In this document: piece by piece, positions 37,927-47,940 of the stretch
How positions within the stretch are numbered: position 1 is the first letter of the stretch
How the letters are laid out: each line of letters starts with the position of its first letter
Assembly (NCBI GenBank): GCA_947631955.1
Contig: CANRNJ010000004.1
Span: 62,001 to 126,000 of the forward strand
Reading direction: 5' to 3'
Length of the DNA: 64,000 nucleotides
From: an uncultured Lachnospiraceae bacterium
GTDB taxonomy: Bacteria > Bacillota > Clostridia > Lachnospirales > Lachnospiraceae
Made by a program: the position numbers and the translations under genes
Notes under the pieces: generated by a model
Told to the model about the DNA's origin: nothing
The model's database searches: none
Seen by the model: only the letters and a program-made list of their open reading frames with translations

Positions 37927-38988
37927 ATGAAGAGCGACAGCCCATTGATCAGTGTGATCGTGCCGGTCCGTAACGGACAGGACTATTTGGAAAACTGTGT
38001 ATGCAGCATTGAAGAACAGACCTATACAAACCTTGAGGTGATCCTTGTCAACGACGGCTCTTCGGACGCTACCGGCGGGATATGCGTCGGCATGAAGTCG
38101 CGCTATGACAATATCCGTATATTGACGCTTGGCGGCGCAGGCGTTTCCGCGGCGCGGAACGCCGGGATCGATGCGGCCGGAGGAGAATTTATAACGTTTG
38201 TGGACGCGGACGACAGGATCCGATCCGATATGATCCGGATCCTGTACGACTGCCTGAAGGATACACAGAGCGACGCCGCGGGCTGCGGGTTCTTTGTATG
38301 GAACAGCGAAGAAGAATGGCTGCAGGGCGCGCCGCAGCAGGCAGATGGACAGAGCCGGGTGTATGATCCGGCCTCGTATCTGAGAGAAGCCGTTCTGTGC
38401 GGCAACAGCCGCTGTTGGAGCAAACTGTACCGAAGGGAACTGTTCGACGGCGTGCGTTTTCCCGAAAACCTTACGATCGGCGAGGATATGCTGTTTCTGA
38501 TCAGGATGCTTTCCCATGTCACAAGGATCGCGGAGATCGATTATAAGGGATACGGCTATTACACGAATCCGTCGGGTGCCATGAACTGCGGATTCACGCC
38601 TCGTTATATGGATCAGATCACCTGCTGGCAGATGGCGAGGGAGGAAGTCCTCCGGCTTGACCGGAGTCTGGATGCGCAGGTCACGGCGCACTGTATGACG
38701 GGTATTATGCTGACGGTGGGAAAGATTGCCGTACTTCCGGCCGAGAAGAGGCGGGAATACAAAACGTATGTCCGTCTGTGCCATGAGAAACTCAAAGAAA
38801 CCGTGCGCGTGCCGGGCACCCGTAAGCGGCTTTCGGCGGGATACCGGCTTAAGACCGGTGTGTTTCTGCGGTGTCCGGAGCTGTATGTATGGATGTATCA
38901 CATACAGAAAGCGGTACGCGGATCATCGCCGCAGCTGCCCGCGGACGGAGAGGATGCGGTGCGGGGACGCCGCGCGGGAAGTGTATAA
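37927..38988 (+). CDS. Glycosyltransferase family 2
   Basis: ATG 37927; PLISVIVPVRNGQDYLENCVCSIEEQTYTNLEVILVNDGSSDATGG; FVDADDRI. Confidence 0.95.
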   Translation: MKSDSPLISVIVPVRNGQDYLENCVCSIEEQTYTNLEVILVNDGSSDATGGICVGMKSRYDNIRILTLGGAGVSAARNAGIDAAGGEFITFVDADDRIRSDMIRILYDCLKDTQSDAAGCGFFVWNSEEEWLQGAPQQADGQSRVYDPASYLREAVLCGNSRCWSKLYRRELFDGVRFPENLTIGEDMLFLIRMLSHVTRIAEIDYKGYGYYTNPSGAMNCGFTPRYMDQITCWQMAREEVLRLDRSLDAQVTAHCMTGIMLTVGKIAVLPAEKRREYKTYVRLCHEKLKETVRVPGTRKRLSAGYRLKTGVFLRCPELYVWMYHIQKAVRGSSPQLPADGEDAVRGRRAGSV

Positions 38989-39000
38989 GGAGAGGACATT

Positions 39001-40041
39001 ATGGAAGCAACGTATAAGATCAGTGTGATCGTGCCGGTTTATAATGTTCAGGAATATCTCAAACAGTGCGTGGATTCCCTGACGGGGCAGACTTATCGGA
39101 ATCTGGAGATACTGTTGGTGGACGACGGTTCGCGCGACGGCAGCGGAGCATTGTGCGACAGACTCGGAGCCGGGGATGACCGTATCAGGGTGATCCATAA
39201 ACCGAACGGCGGATTGGTTTCGGCATGGAAGCGCGGTGTGGCGGAGAGTACCGGCGCTTACCTGTGTTTCGTGGACAGCGACGACTGGCTTGACTCCTGC
39301 ATGATGGCAGAGATGGCTGAATGTCTGTCCGGCGGGGACCGGGAGATCGTGGCGAGCGATTATGTGATAGAACATTCCTCCGGCAGATCGGAATATGTTT
39401 ACCAGAAGCTCAAACCGGGGGTGTACCAGAAGGAGCAGATCAGGACGGAAGTGGCGCCGAATCTTCTTGGATGGGAGGACCGATACGTCACGCTGTCACG
39501 GTGTATGAAGCTGATATCCAGAAAACTGATCGAGGATAATGCGCATTACAGTGACGAGCGGATCGTGATGGGAGAGGACCTTACCGTGATGGTACCGGCC
39601 CTGTTGGATTGCGAGCGGCTGACGGTCATGGACCGCAAAGCATATTATCACTATCGGTATGTGGATGCTTCCATGGCGCATAAGTACGATCCGGGATTGT
39701 ATGAAAACATCCGCAGTCTGCACCGGATCATGTGCCGGGTGATGGAGGACAGATACTCTGGGGAAGAACGGGACCGGCAGTTGAAACGCGCGGACATGGA
39801 ATATATCTTTCTTCTTTTTCTGGGACTCAAAAACGAGGCGAGAGGAAATGCGCAGGGATATCGGCAGAACATTCTCAGGGTCTGCCGGTCGCCGGAGATA
39901 AAGGCGCTGGTGAAGGATACCCCCGTTGTCGCAGAGAACAAGGCGAACCGGCTGCTGTATCTGGTCCTGCGGCATCCGGGTGAACTGACGGTGCGGCTGC
40001 TGCGCGCGGCCATGATCTGGTACGACAGAGGCAGAAAATAG
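39001..40041 (+). CDS. Glycosyltransferase family 2
   Basis: ISVIVPVYNVQEYLKQCVDSLTGQTYRNLEILLVDDGSRDGSG; FVDSDDWLDSCM. Confidence 0.95.
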   Translation: MEATYKISVIVPVYNVQEYLKQCVDSLTGQTYRNLEILLVDDGSRDGSGALCDRLGAGDDRIRVIHKPNGGLVSAWKRGVAESTGAYLCFVDSDDWLDSCMMAEMAECLSGGDREIVASDYVIEHSSGRSEYVYQKLKPGVYQKEQIRTEVAPNLLGWEDRYVTLSRCMKLISRKLIEDNAHYSDERIVMGEDLTVMVPALLDCERLTVMDRKAYYHYRYVDASMAHKYDPGLYENIRSLHRIMCRVMEDRYSGEERDRQLKRADMEYIFLLFLGLKNEARGNAQGYRQNILRVCRSPEIKALVKDTPVVAENKANRLLYLVLRHPGELTVRLLRAAMIWYDRGRK

Positions 40042-40070
40042 AGGGGCAGCCGGAAAGGCAGGATTTGCGG

Positions 40071-41264
40071 ATGAAAGAAAAAAAACTGGTGATGTATATG
40101 CACGCAGGCAGCGGCAATCACGGCTGTGAAGCTATCGTGAACAGCATGTGCCGCATGATATCGGAAAGGCCGGTTCTGGTAAGTTATTACGGAGAAGAAG
40201 ATCTCCGGTATTCCCTCAAAGATCTGTGCGATATCGTGAGCGAGCGCAGGTTCGAGGATCATAAAATGGCGCATGTGCTGTACTATATATACCGCATGGT
40301 GACGAAGGACGCAGAGAGTTTCATCCGGTATCGGTATCACAAAGTGTTCGGCGGGTATCAGATGCCATTGGCCGTTTCGATCGGCGGGGATAATTATTGT
40401 TATGATACGATGCTTGGTGATCTTCGCCTTGCCAATGAGGCTTTTCGGAAAAACGGCACCAAAACGATCCTTCTGGGCTGCTCCATCGAACCGGAACTGC
40501 TTGCACGGAAAGAGATCGTGGACGATCTGAGAAAATATCATACTATCATAGCGCGAGAGAGCATCACCTACGATGCGCTCCGGGAGAACGTGGCGGCTGC
40601 GCAGGGTCCTGTCTGCCTTTGCCGTCCCGATCCGGCCTTTACCCTTGTACGAAAAGAACTTCCCCTCCCGGAAGGTTTTCATCCCGGAAATACGGTGGGC
40701 GTCAACATCAGTCCGATGATACAGGATAATGAAAAAAACGCCGGTGCGGTTATGCAGAATTACCGCGGGCTTCTGCGGTATATCATCGATCGGACGGATA
40801 TGCAGATCGCCCTGATCCCGCATGTGGTGTGGGACAGGAACGATGACAGAAAACCTTTGCATGAACTGTATGAAGAGTTTAAGGATACGGGAAGAGTCGT
40901 AGAGATCCCGGACGGCACCTGCGAAGAACTGAAAGGGTTCATAGGACGCTGCCGTTTCTTTGTGGGAGCCAGAACCCATGCGACGATCGCGGCGTATTCC
41001 TGCTGCGTACCGACTCTGGTGGCAGGGTATTCGGTGAAAGCGCGGGGAATTGCGCGGGACCTGTTCGGAACCGAGGAAGGATATGTGCTTCCGGTACAGG
41101 ATCTGACGGGAGAGAATGATCTGGCGGAAGGGTTTGCATGGCTCATGAAGAAGGAAGACGACGTGAGAAGACATCTGGAGAAGATCATGCCGGACTATTG
41201 CGGCAGAGCGCGCGAAACAGGGAAAGAAGTAGAGAGATTATGGGAAGAGTTCAGTCCTCAATAA
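40071..41264 (+). CDS. Polysaccharide pyruvyl transferase family protein (CsaB/WcaK-like)
   Basis: MYMHAGSGNHGCEAIVNSMCRMI; GGDNYCYD; FVGARTHATIAAYSCCVPTLVAGYSVKARGIARDLFG. Confidence 0.88.
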   Translation: MKEKKLVMYMHAGSGNHGCEAIVNSMCRMISERPVLVSYYGEEDLRYSLKDLCDIVSERRFEDHKMAHVLYYIYRMVTKDAESFIRYRYHKVFGGYQMPLAVSIGGDNYCYDTMLGDLRLANEAFRKNGTKTILLGCSIEPELLARKEIVDDLRKYHTIIARESITYDALRENVAAAQGPVCLCRPDPAFTLVRKELPLPEGFHPGNTVGVNISPMIQDNEKNAGAVMQNYRGLLRYIIDRTDMQIALIPHVVWDRNDDRKPLHELYEEFKDTGRVVEIPDGTCEELKGFIGRCRFFVGARTHATIAAYSCCVPTLVAGYSVKARGIARDLFGTEEGYVLPVQDLTGENDLAEGFAWLMKKEDDVRRHLEKIMPDYCGRARETGKEVERLWEEFSPQ

Positions 41265-42775
41265 AGAATATCGCTTTCGGACAGATCGGTAATTTGATAA
41301 CGATGATCCTCCACTTTGTGCTCCGTACGGTTTTTATCGCTCATCTGGGCGACACGCTGAACGGTGTGAACGATCTGTACACCAGTATTCTGTCGGTGCT
41401 GTCCATGGCCGAACTGGGGATAGGGACCGCTCTGAATTACAGCCTGTATAAGCCTGTGGCGGATAAGGATTACGAAAAGATCAAATCCTATATGTTGTTT
41501 TATAAGAATTCTTATCGGATCATAGGCATTGTCATTGCGGCAGCAGGACTTGCCATCTCTCCGTTTCTGCCGTGGCTGGTCAAGCAGCCCGACGGGGTTA
41601 CGGTAAGAGATCTGACCCTGTATTATTATATCTTTTTATTCAATACGGTCAGCAGTTATTTTGTAGCTTACAAATACAGTCTGGTAAATGCGGAACAGAA
41701 AAATTATATTCAGACCAATATCCTTTCCGTGACCAAGATGATCACAGTAAGCCTCCAGATCATAGTAGTGCTTGCGACCGGCAATTTTTATGTGTACCTT
41801 CTTACGGCCGCCGCCGTTGAGTTTATCCAGAAGATTTTTGTGTCGTTTTACCTCGATCGCCGGTATCCGTATCTGAAAGACAAAAACGTTGTCAGGCTGT
41901 CAAAAGAGGAGACCGGGGAAATAGCGGCGAAGACGAAAGCGCTCGTATTCCACAAGGTGGGGGACGTGGCGCGGCTCCAGACGGACAGCATGATCATTTC
42001 CGGTTTTATCAATGTCACCGTGACGGGGTTTGTGGGCAACTACAATCTGGTGATCAACTCGATCACGAATGTTGTGAATATCTTTTTTAATTCGATTCTT
42101 TCCAGTTTCGGCAACCTGATCGCAACGGAATCCCAAGAGCGGCAGTATCAGATGTTCCGGGTATATCGGTTTGCGGCATGCTGGATATACGGATTTACCG
42201 CGATAGGATTTTCCGTTCTGCTGACGCCCTTCATCGTCTTATGGCAGGGGGAGGGCAGGACCCTCGCGTACGAAGTGGTGCTGTGCATTTTGATCGATCT
42301 TTATTTCAAAGGAGAACGGGTGGTGCTCTCCAATTTTAAGACGGCGGCGGGCGTGTTTGAACAGGACAAATATCTGACGCTGATACAGGGGATCGTCAAC
42401 CTTATCATCTCCATTGTTCTGGTTCAAAAGATCGGACTGGCAGGCGTCTATATCGGAACCATCGTATCGGGCCTGATCGCCAATATCCTAAAACCGACGA
42501 TCATCTATAGAGTGATATTAGGCAGATCGGCCAAAGACTATTTCGTGGATTTTGTCAAGTATCTGGCTGTGATCGTCCTGATGTACGGACTGTTTACGCT
42601 GATCGGCCGGTTTGTAATGACAAAGATCACCGTTTCGTCCTTTGCGCTGATGTTTGTGATCATCTGCGTCGGATTTAATGCCATTTTCTTCCTTTTGTTC
42701 CGGAAGACGGTAGAATTGAAATATTTGTTGGGAACCGTGAAAGACATTCTGATCAAAGTAAAGGACCGATGCTGA
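41240..42775 (+). CDS. Oligosaccharide flippase (Wzx/MOP superfamily)
   Basis: 12-14 TM segments; LRTVFIAHLGDTLNGVNDLYTSILSVLSMAELGIGTALNYSLYKP. Confidence 0.88.
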   Translation: MGRVQSSIKNIAFGQIGNLITMILHFVLRTVFIAHLGDTLNGVNDLYTSILSVLSMAELGIGTALNYSLYKPVADKDYEKIKSYMLFYKNSYRIIGIVIAAAGLAISPFLPWLVKQPDGVTVRDLTLYYYIFLFNTVSSYFVAYKYSLVNAEQKNYIQTNILSVTKMITVSLQIIVVLATGNFYVYLLTAAAVEFIQKIFVSFYLDRRYPYLKDKNVVRLSKEETGEIAAKTKALVFHKVGDVARLQTDSMIISGFINVTVTGFVGNYNLVINSITNVVNIFFNSILSSFGNLIATESQERQYQMFRVYRFAACWIYGFTAIGFSVLLTPFIVLWQGEGRTLAYEVVLCILIDLYFKGERVVLSNFKTAAGVFEQDKYLTLIQGIVNLIISIVLVQKIGLAGVYIGTIVSGLIANILKPTIIYRVILGRSAKDYFVDFVKYLAVIVLMYGLFTLIGRFVMTKITVSSFALMFVIICVGFNAIFFLLFRKTVELKYLLGTVKDILIKVKDRC

Positions 42776-42812
42776 ATACGGAAGAAAAACCAAGGAAGGA
42801 GAGTAACCGACA

Positions 42813-44297
42813 ATGCTTTTTAACACCATCGATTTTCTGATTTTTTTTCCGTTAGTGGTTCTGGTGTATTTTGTGCTGCCCGCCAAAGCGCGGTATGTGT
42901 GGCTTCTGGCCGCCAGCTATTATTTCTACATGTGCTGGAATCCGGTGTACATCGTACTGCTTTTTTTGTCAACGGCGGTAACTTATCTGTGCGGCCTTTG
43001 CCTTGACCGGCCGGATACAAAGCGCGCTGTGGGAAAATGCGCTGTTATCTTCTGTTTCGCCGCCAATATAGGCATGCTGGCATACTTTAAATATACGGGA
43101 CTCTTGGTACAAACCGTCAATCAGATCTTAGCGGCGGCAGGATTGGGAAGCGTACCGGAATATGACATCCTGCTTCCCGTAGGTATTTCGTTCTATACGT
43201 TTCAGGCTCTCGGATATATCGTGGACGTGTATCGCGGAGATATCAGAGCGGAAAAGAATTTTTTGAAATATGCGCTGTTCGTTTCCTTTTTCCCGCAGCT
43301 GGTGGCAGGACCGATCGAGCGTTCCCGCAGTCTGCTGACACAGATCCGGGAGGAACCGCGGCATAAATTGTGGGACTATGAGAGAGTGACCGGCGGACTT
43401 ATCACCATGATATGGGGGTTCTTCCTGAAAGTGGTGATAGCGGATCGGATCGCCGTAGTGGTCAACACGGTGTTCGACGGATACGAGCGGTATGGCACGG
43501 TCGTTTTGGCCGTGGGCGCCATGGCGTTTGCCGTTCAGATCTACTGTGATTTCGCAGGCTATTCCACGATAGCGGTCGGGGCGGCTAAAGTATTGGGATT
43601 TGAACTGACAGATAATTTCAATACGCCTTATTTTGCCCGGAGCGTAACGGATTTCTGGCACAGATGGCATATTTCCCTGAGCACATGGTTTCGGGATTAT
43701 CTCTATATACCGCTCGGCGGAAGCCGCCGCGGGAAACTCAAAAAATACAGAAATATTCTGATCACTTTCGGTATCAGCGGACTGTGGCACGGCGCAGGAT
43801 GGCATTATATGATATGGGGACTGCTGCACGGCGCCTGTCAGATCTTGGAAAAAGAGCTGGGACCGGTGGTCCGGAAGATCAATCAAAGATTCGGTACCAG
43901 AACGGAATCTTTCGGATACAAGTGTTTCCGTGTGGCAGCCACATTTGCGGCGGTAGATCTTGCATGGATATTTTTCCGTGCGGATTCGCTGCATCAGGCG
44001 CTGCATTATATAGAGCGGATGTTCCGTTACGGGGATTGGTGGACGCTGTTCGATCAGAGTCTGTACGGTCTGGGACTTTCCGTTCAGGAAGTGCATATAC
44101 TGTTTTTCGGACTGGCGGTGCTGTTTTTGACCGATCTGTTGAAGTATCTGAAAGGGCAGACGGTTTCGGACTTTCTGTCAAAACAGTGGATCGTCTTTCG
44201 GTGGGCTGTGGTTTTGGTACTGCTGTTTGGCTGCCTGATCTTCGGATACTATGGTCCGGGATTTGACTCCAGCCGGTTCATATACTTTCAGTTTTGA
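42813..44297 (+). CDS. MBOAT-family O-acyltransferase (AlgI-like)
   Basis: LFNTIDFLIFFPLVVLVYFVLPAKARYVWLLAASYYFYMCWNP; DFWHRWHISLSTWFRDYLYIPLGG; GLWHGAGWHYMIWGLLHG. Confidence 0.96.
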   Translation: MLFNTIDFLIFFPLVVLVYFVLPAKARYVWLLAASYYFYMCWNPVYIVLLFLSTAVTYLCGLCLDRPDTKRAVGKCAVIFCFAANIGMLAYFKYTGLLVQTVNQILAAAGLGSVPEYDILLPVGISFYTFQALGYIVDVYRGDIRAEKNFLKYALFVSFFPQLVAGPIERSRSLLTQIREEPRHKLWDYERVTGGLITMIWGFFLKVVIADRIAVVVNTVFDGYERYGTVVLAVGAMAFAVQIYCDFAGYSTIAVGAAKVLGFELTDNFNTPYFARSVTDFWHRWHISLSTWFRDYLYIPLGGSRRGKLKKYRNILITFGISGLWHGAGWHYMIWGLLHGACQILEKELGPVVRKINQRFGTRTESFGYKCFRVAATFAAVDLAWIFFRADSLHQALHYIERMFRYGDWWTLFDQSLYGLGLSVQEVHILFFGLAVLFLTDLLKYLKGQTVSDFLSKQWIVFRWAVVLVLLFGCLIFGYYGPGFDSSRFIYFQF

Positions 44298-44311
44298 GGG
44301 AATGGGATGTT

Positions 44312-45769
44312 ATGAGATTATTGAAAGGACTGCTTTTTGCGGCATTGACCATAGGGATCGCCGCCGCGTCGCTAAAAATACTCAATTACAAAGATATGGG
44401 CGGCGGAGGAGGATGGACGCGCTTCTATGCGGAACAGGCGGATATCGACGTGCTGTTTTTCGGAAACAGCCATGCCCACTGTACGGTCGATCACGGATAT
44501 CTGTGGGATCATTACGGAATAGCCGGTTATACCATGTCGGCCGGCGCACAGAATTTTGCGGGCACATATTATTTTGTCAGGGAAGCCCTCAGAGTGAAGA
44601 AACCACAGGTCATTGCGGTGGAGATGTACGGGGCGACAGGCGGGGACATTGGCAACTCGGAATACGATGTGTACAAGAACAACCTCGGCATGGCGTGGTC
44701 GCTGCCGTCTTTTGCGTATACGGGGTATCTGGCTGACAATATGAGAATGGATTCGTCGTGGCGCTGGCAGGTGTTTCTCAAACTGCCGATCGTCCACTCC
44801 AGATACGCCGAACTGGGCAGATCGGATTTTCAGGATGACATGCCGTTTATGAGAGGATACAGGGGAAGTTTCGATGTAACTGTCATGGAAACGCCCGCGT
44901 GGGAAGACGATCAGACGGTTGCCGCCCTGAATGAAGAGAAGGAAAAGTATCTTCAGGGCATACTGGATATGGCAAGAGAAAAAGGCGTCAAGGTGCTGCT
45001 CTTTGCCGCACCGTATGATCTTACACAGGAGGAACAGGAACAGTATAACCGCATAGCGGAACTGGCCGATGAAAACGGCGTGCCTTTTCTCAATTTCAAT
45101 CATATGTATCAGGAGATCGGGTTCGACTATCAGACGGATATGCGGGAAACAGGTCATGTAAATAACGACGGCGCGGACAAGGTGACGGAATATCTGGCAA
45201 GGTTCCTTAAGGATCAGTATGCTCTGCCTGACAGACGCGGGCAGGAGGGGTATGAAGCGTGGGAGCAGAACAGCCTGTATCTGAGGAATAAAAAGATACG
45301 GCATGATCTGCAGTCGGCGCAGGATATCAACGAGTATCTGCAGCGGGTGAAGGACATGACGGAGGAGGAACTTGTTGTGATCGCGCTTACTGGCAATTAC
45401 AATGCGCTGGGCGAGGTCTATCTGGAAAAATTGACGTCGTTAGGCATAACCGCGCAGGAGTATTATCAGGGCGGAGCATGGATCTTCCGGGGAGGGGACC
45501 GCATCGCATATTTTCCGGGCAAAGAATACGATTCCTGCATAGAAACTCTCAAAGGGGAGATCCATATCGGCTCAAGGGAATTTGTTTCGGAGCAGGGGGA
45601 GTTGAAGGACGAAGTGCAGATCGTGGCGGACGGCAGGGATTGCCGGATGATAGAGAACGGCGTTAATATTCTGGTATACAACGAAGAATTGGGGATGTTG
45701 ACAGATGCCGCCGGGGATGATGTGTATCTCGGACTTGAAATGACACATGCCGAAATAGCGGAAGAATAA
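44312..45769 (+). CDS. Membrane-anchored SGNH/AlgJ-X-like protein with C-terminal ILEI/FAM3-like domain
   Basis: IDVLFFGNSHAHCTVDHGYLWDHYGIAGY; adjacent to MBOAT; C-terminal ELVVIALTGNYNALGEVYLEKLTSLGI...GGAWIFRGGDR...GVNILVYNEELGMLTDAAGDD. Confidence 0.7.
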   Translation: MRLLKGLLFAALTIGIAAASLKILNYKDMGGGGGWTRFYAEQADIDVLFFGNSHAHCTVDHGYLWDHYGIAGYTMSAGAQNFAGTYYFVREALRVKKPQVIAVEMYGATGGDIGNSEYDVYKNNLGMAWSLPSFAYTGYLADNMRMDSSWRWQVFLKLPIVHSRYAELGRSDFQDDMPFMRGYRGSFDVTVMETPAWEDDQTVAALNEEKEKYLQGILDMAREKGVKVLLFAAPYDLTQEEQEQYNRIAELADENGVPFLNFNHMYQEIGFDYQTDMRETGHVNNDGADKVTEYLARFLKDQYALPDRRGQEGYEAWEQNSLYLRNKKIRHDLQSAQDINEYLQRVKDMTEEELVVIALTGNYNALGEVYLEKLTSLGITAQEYYQGGAWIFRGGDRIAYFPGKEYDSCIETLKGEIHIGSREFVSEQGELKDEVQIVADGRDCRMIENGVNILVYNEELGMLTDAAGDDVYLGLEMTHAEIAEE

Positions 45770-45786
45770 CCGGCGGAGGAAGAAAT

Positions 45787-46686
45787 ATGGTTATTGTTCA
45801 GATGGCCGGTGGACTCGGCAATCAATTACAGCAGTATTCTGTATATCGCAAGTATGTGGGTATGGGCGTGGAAGCCAGACTGGACGTGTCATGGTTTGGC
45901 AAGACGGCCTTGAAATCAGGTGTCACGCACAGGCAGTTCGCGCTGCCAAGGTTTGACCATATGGCTTACGAGTGCTGTACGGATCAGGAAAAGGCGGCGC
46001 TGATCGGGACGGACGGTCTTGCGGGGAAGCTGCGGCGTAAGATCGCTCCGGGGAGCATCAAATGGTTTCACGAGAGCCTGATGTACCATCCGGAGATATG
46101 GGAATTTGACGATATGTATCTTTCCGGATATTTTGCCTGCGAGAAATATCATGCGGATCATCTGGAGGATCTGAAGGAACAGATACGTTTTCCGGAAAGC
46201 GGCAATCCGGCGAATCGGAAACTGGCGGAAGAGATGGAAAACTGCCGGTCCGTGAGTGTCCATGTGCGCAGGGGAGATTATCTGAGCGGGGACAATGACG
46301 CGCTGTTCGGCAATATCTGTACGGACGCATACTATGAAAGCGCGATTGCCTTTGTGCGGCGTCTTGCGCCGGATGCGCATTTTTATCTCTTCTCCGACGA
46401 CACCGCCTATGTCCGGGAAAAATATCAGGGAAACGAATACACCGTCGTGGATATCAATCACGGGCAGGATGATTTCTACGATATGTGGCTGATGAGTCAT
46501 TGCCGGTATAATATCTGCGCCAATTCTACGTTCAGCTTCTGGGGAGCCCGGCTGAACGGCCACGAAGATAAGGTCATGATCCGGCCGACCCTCCACAGGA
46601 ACAATCAGGTGTTCGTGGAGCGGGAAATGAGAGAACTGTGGCCCGCATGGCGGTTTATTAGTCCAGAAGGAGAATTGTATTGCTGA
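45787..46686 (+). CDS. Glycosyltransferase family 11
   Basis: MVIVQMAGGLGNQLQQYSVYRKYVGMG; VSVHVRRGDYLSGD; ICANSTFSFWGARL. Confidence 0.92.
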   Translation: MVIVQMAGGLGNQLQQYSVYRKYVGMGVEARLDVSWFGKTALKSGVTHRQFALPRFDHMAYECCTDQEKAALIGTDGLAGKLRRKIAPGSIKWFHESLMYHPEIWEFDDMYLSGYFACEKYHADHLEDLKEQIRFPESGNPANRKLAEEMENCRSVSVHVRRGDYLSGDNDALFGNICTDAYYESAIAFVRRLAPDAHFYLFSDDTAYVREKYQGNEYTVVDINHGQDDFYDMWLMSHCRYNICANSTFSFWGARLNGHEDKVMIRPTLHRNNQVFVEREMRELWPAWRFISPEGELYC

Positions 46687-47918
46687 TGAACAAAGAAAGA
46701 GCAGCTTTGATCCTGAACCGGATCGCACGCATATGTTTTTATCTGGCCGTATTGGTGGAAACGGCGATCGTGATCGTAGATAAGAGCGCCTATACCAATC
46801 CCATAGAGGGCAGGCTGTTTCAGATCACTTTTGCGCTGTTTACCATTAAGTGTATACTGACCAGATATTCCAAAAAAGAATATCTGACGATCGCGTTTTT
46901 TCTGATACTCGGCGCGGTATCCTATTTTGTGACGGGACGGAATGAGATCATCCGGGTGGTGATGTTTATCGCCGCGTGCAAAGATGTGGATATGTTCCGA
47001 TGCCTTCGGATCGTGTTCTATGTGACGGCGGCCGGGTGTGCAGGCATCGTTCTCCTTTCTCTGACGGGCATCTATGGCGATACGGCGCTGATCCAGTATT
47101 ACGGCAGGGGCGGCATGGAAACGCGGTATACGCTGGGAATGGGACATCCCAATGCGCTTCAGTGTATGGCGTGGGCGCTGACGACTCTCGGATTATACCT
47201 GTTCGGAGAGAAAATGAAGCATTATGCGTATCTTTTGGTCGTTATGTTCAATGTCGGCCTGTTCCTTCTGACGGGTTCCAAAACCGGTCTGATGGTGACG
47301 CTGCTGGTCATTGCACTGGCATACATGGTCAAAGCGGGGACGCCCCGGATCAAACGGCTGTGCGGCGTGCTGTGCGGTGTGCTGACCGTATCCGGCATCG
47401 GCATATCCGTGTTCTTTGCGGCTGCCGCATACCGGCTGCATGATTATGCGTGGTTTTCATGGATACCGGGAGTAAAGTGGCCGCCGCTGACATTGTTTCT
47501 GGCCCGCCTTGACAGTGCCCTGACGGGAAGGATCCGCGTCTTGACGGAGAATGATGCGTATGCCGGGACACTCGGTTCATGGCGCGTTTTTTCGACGCCT
47601 GACAGCGTCAGTTATTTTGATCTGGGATGGGTACGCCTGTTCTACTGGTATGGGATCGTTCCGGCCTGCGCGGGAATTGCAGCCCTGTGTATGCTCATGT
47701 ATTTCTGCTATAGGAAAAAACGGTATATGGAATTGGTGATGATCGCTTCCTTTGCGGTATACACTGTGGTCGAAGCGCATGCCGTGTCGGTGTATCTTGC
47801 GAGGAATTATCTCTTTTTTCTGGCGGGGATGTATTGGCCGCAGGTGCTGCAGGAGTTGGAAAGGTTGTGGAATGACGCCAAATCTGCTATAATGAATCAT
47901 CAAAGCGGCCGCGGTTAA
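46686..47918 (+). CDS. O-antigen polymerase-like (Wzy) membrane protein
   Basis: About 10 TM segments; GMGHPNALQCMAWAL, LLTGSKTGLMVTLLV. Confidence 0.65.
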   Translation: MNKERAALILNRIARICFYLAVLVETAIVIVDKSAYTNPIEGRLFQITFALFTIKCILTRYSKKEYLTIAFFLILGAVSYFVTGRNEIIRVVMFIAACKDVDMFRCLRIVFYVTAAGCAGIVLLSLTGIYGDTALIQYYGRGGMETRYTLGMGHPNALQCMAWALTTLGLYLFGEKMKHYAYLLVVMFNVGLFLLTGSKTGLMVTLLVIALAYMVKAGTPRIKRLCGVLCGVLTVSGIGISVFFAAAAYRLHDYAWFSWIPGVKWPPLTLFLARLDSALTGRIRVLTENDAYAGTLGSWRVFSTPDSVSYFDLGWVRLFYWYGIVPACAGIAALCMLMYFCYRKKRYMELVMIASFAVYTVVEAHAVSVYLARNYLFFLAGMYWPQVLQELERLWNDAKSAIMNHQSGRG

Positions 47919-47940
47919 GACTGCGGGGACAGGTGTGGTC

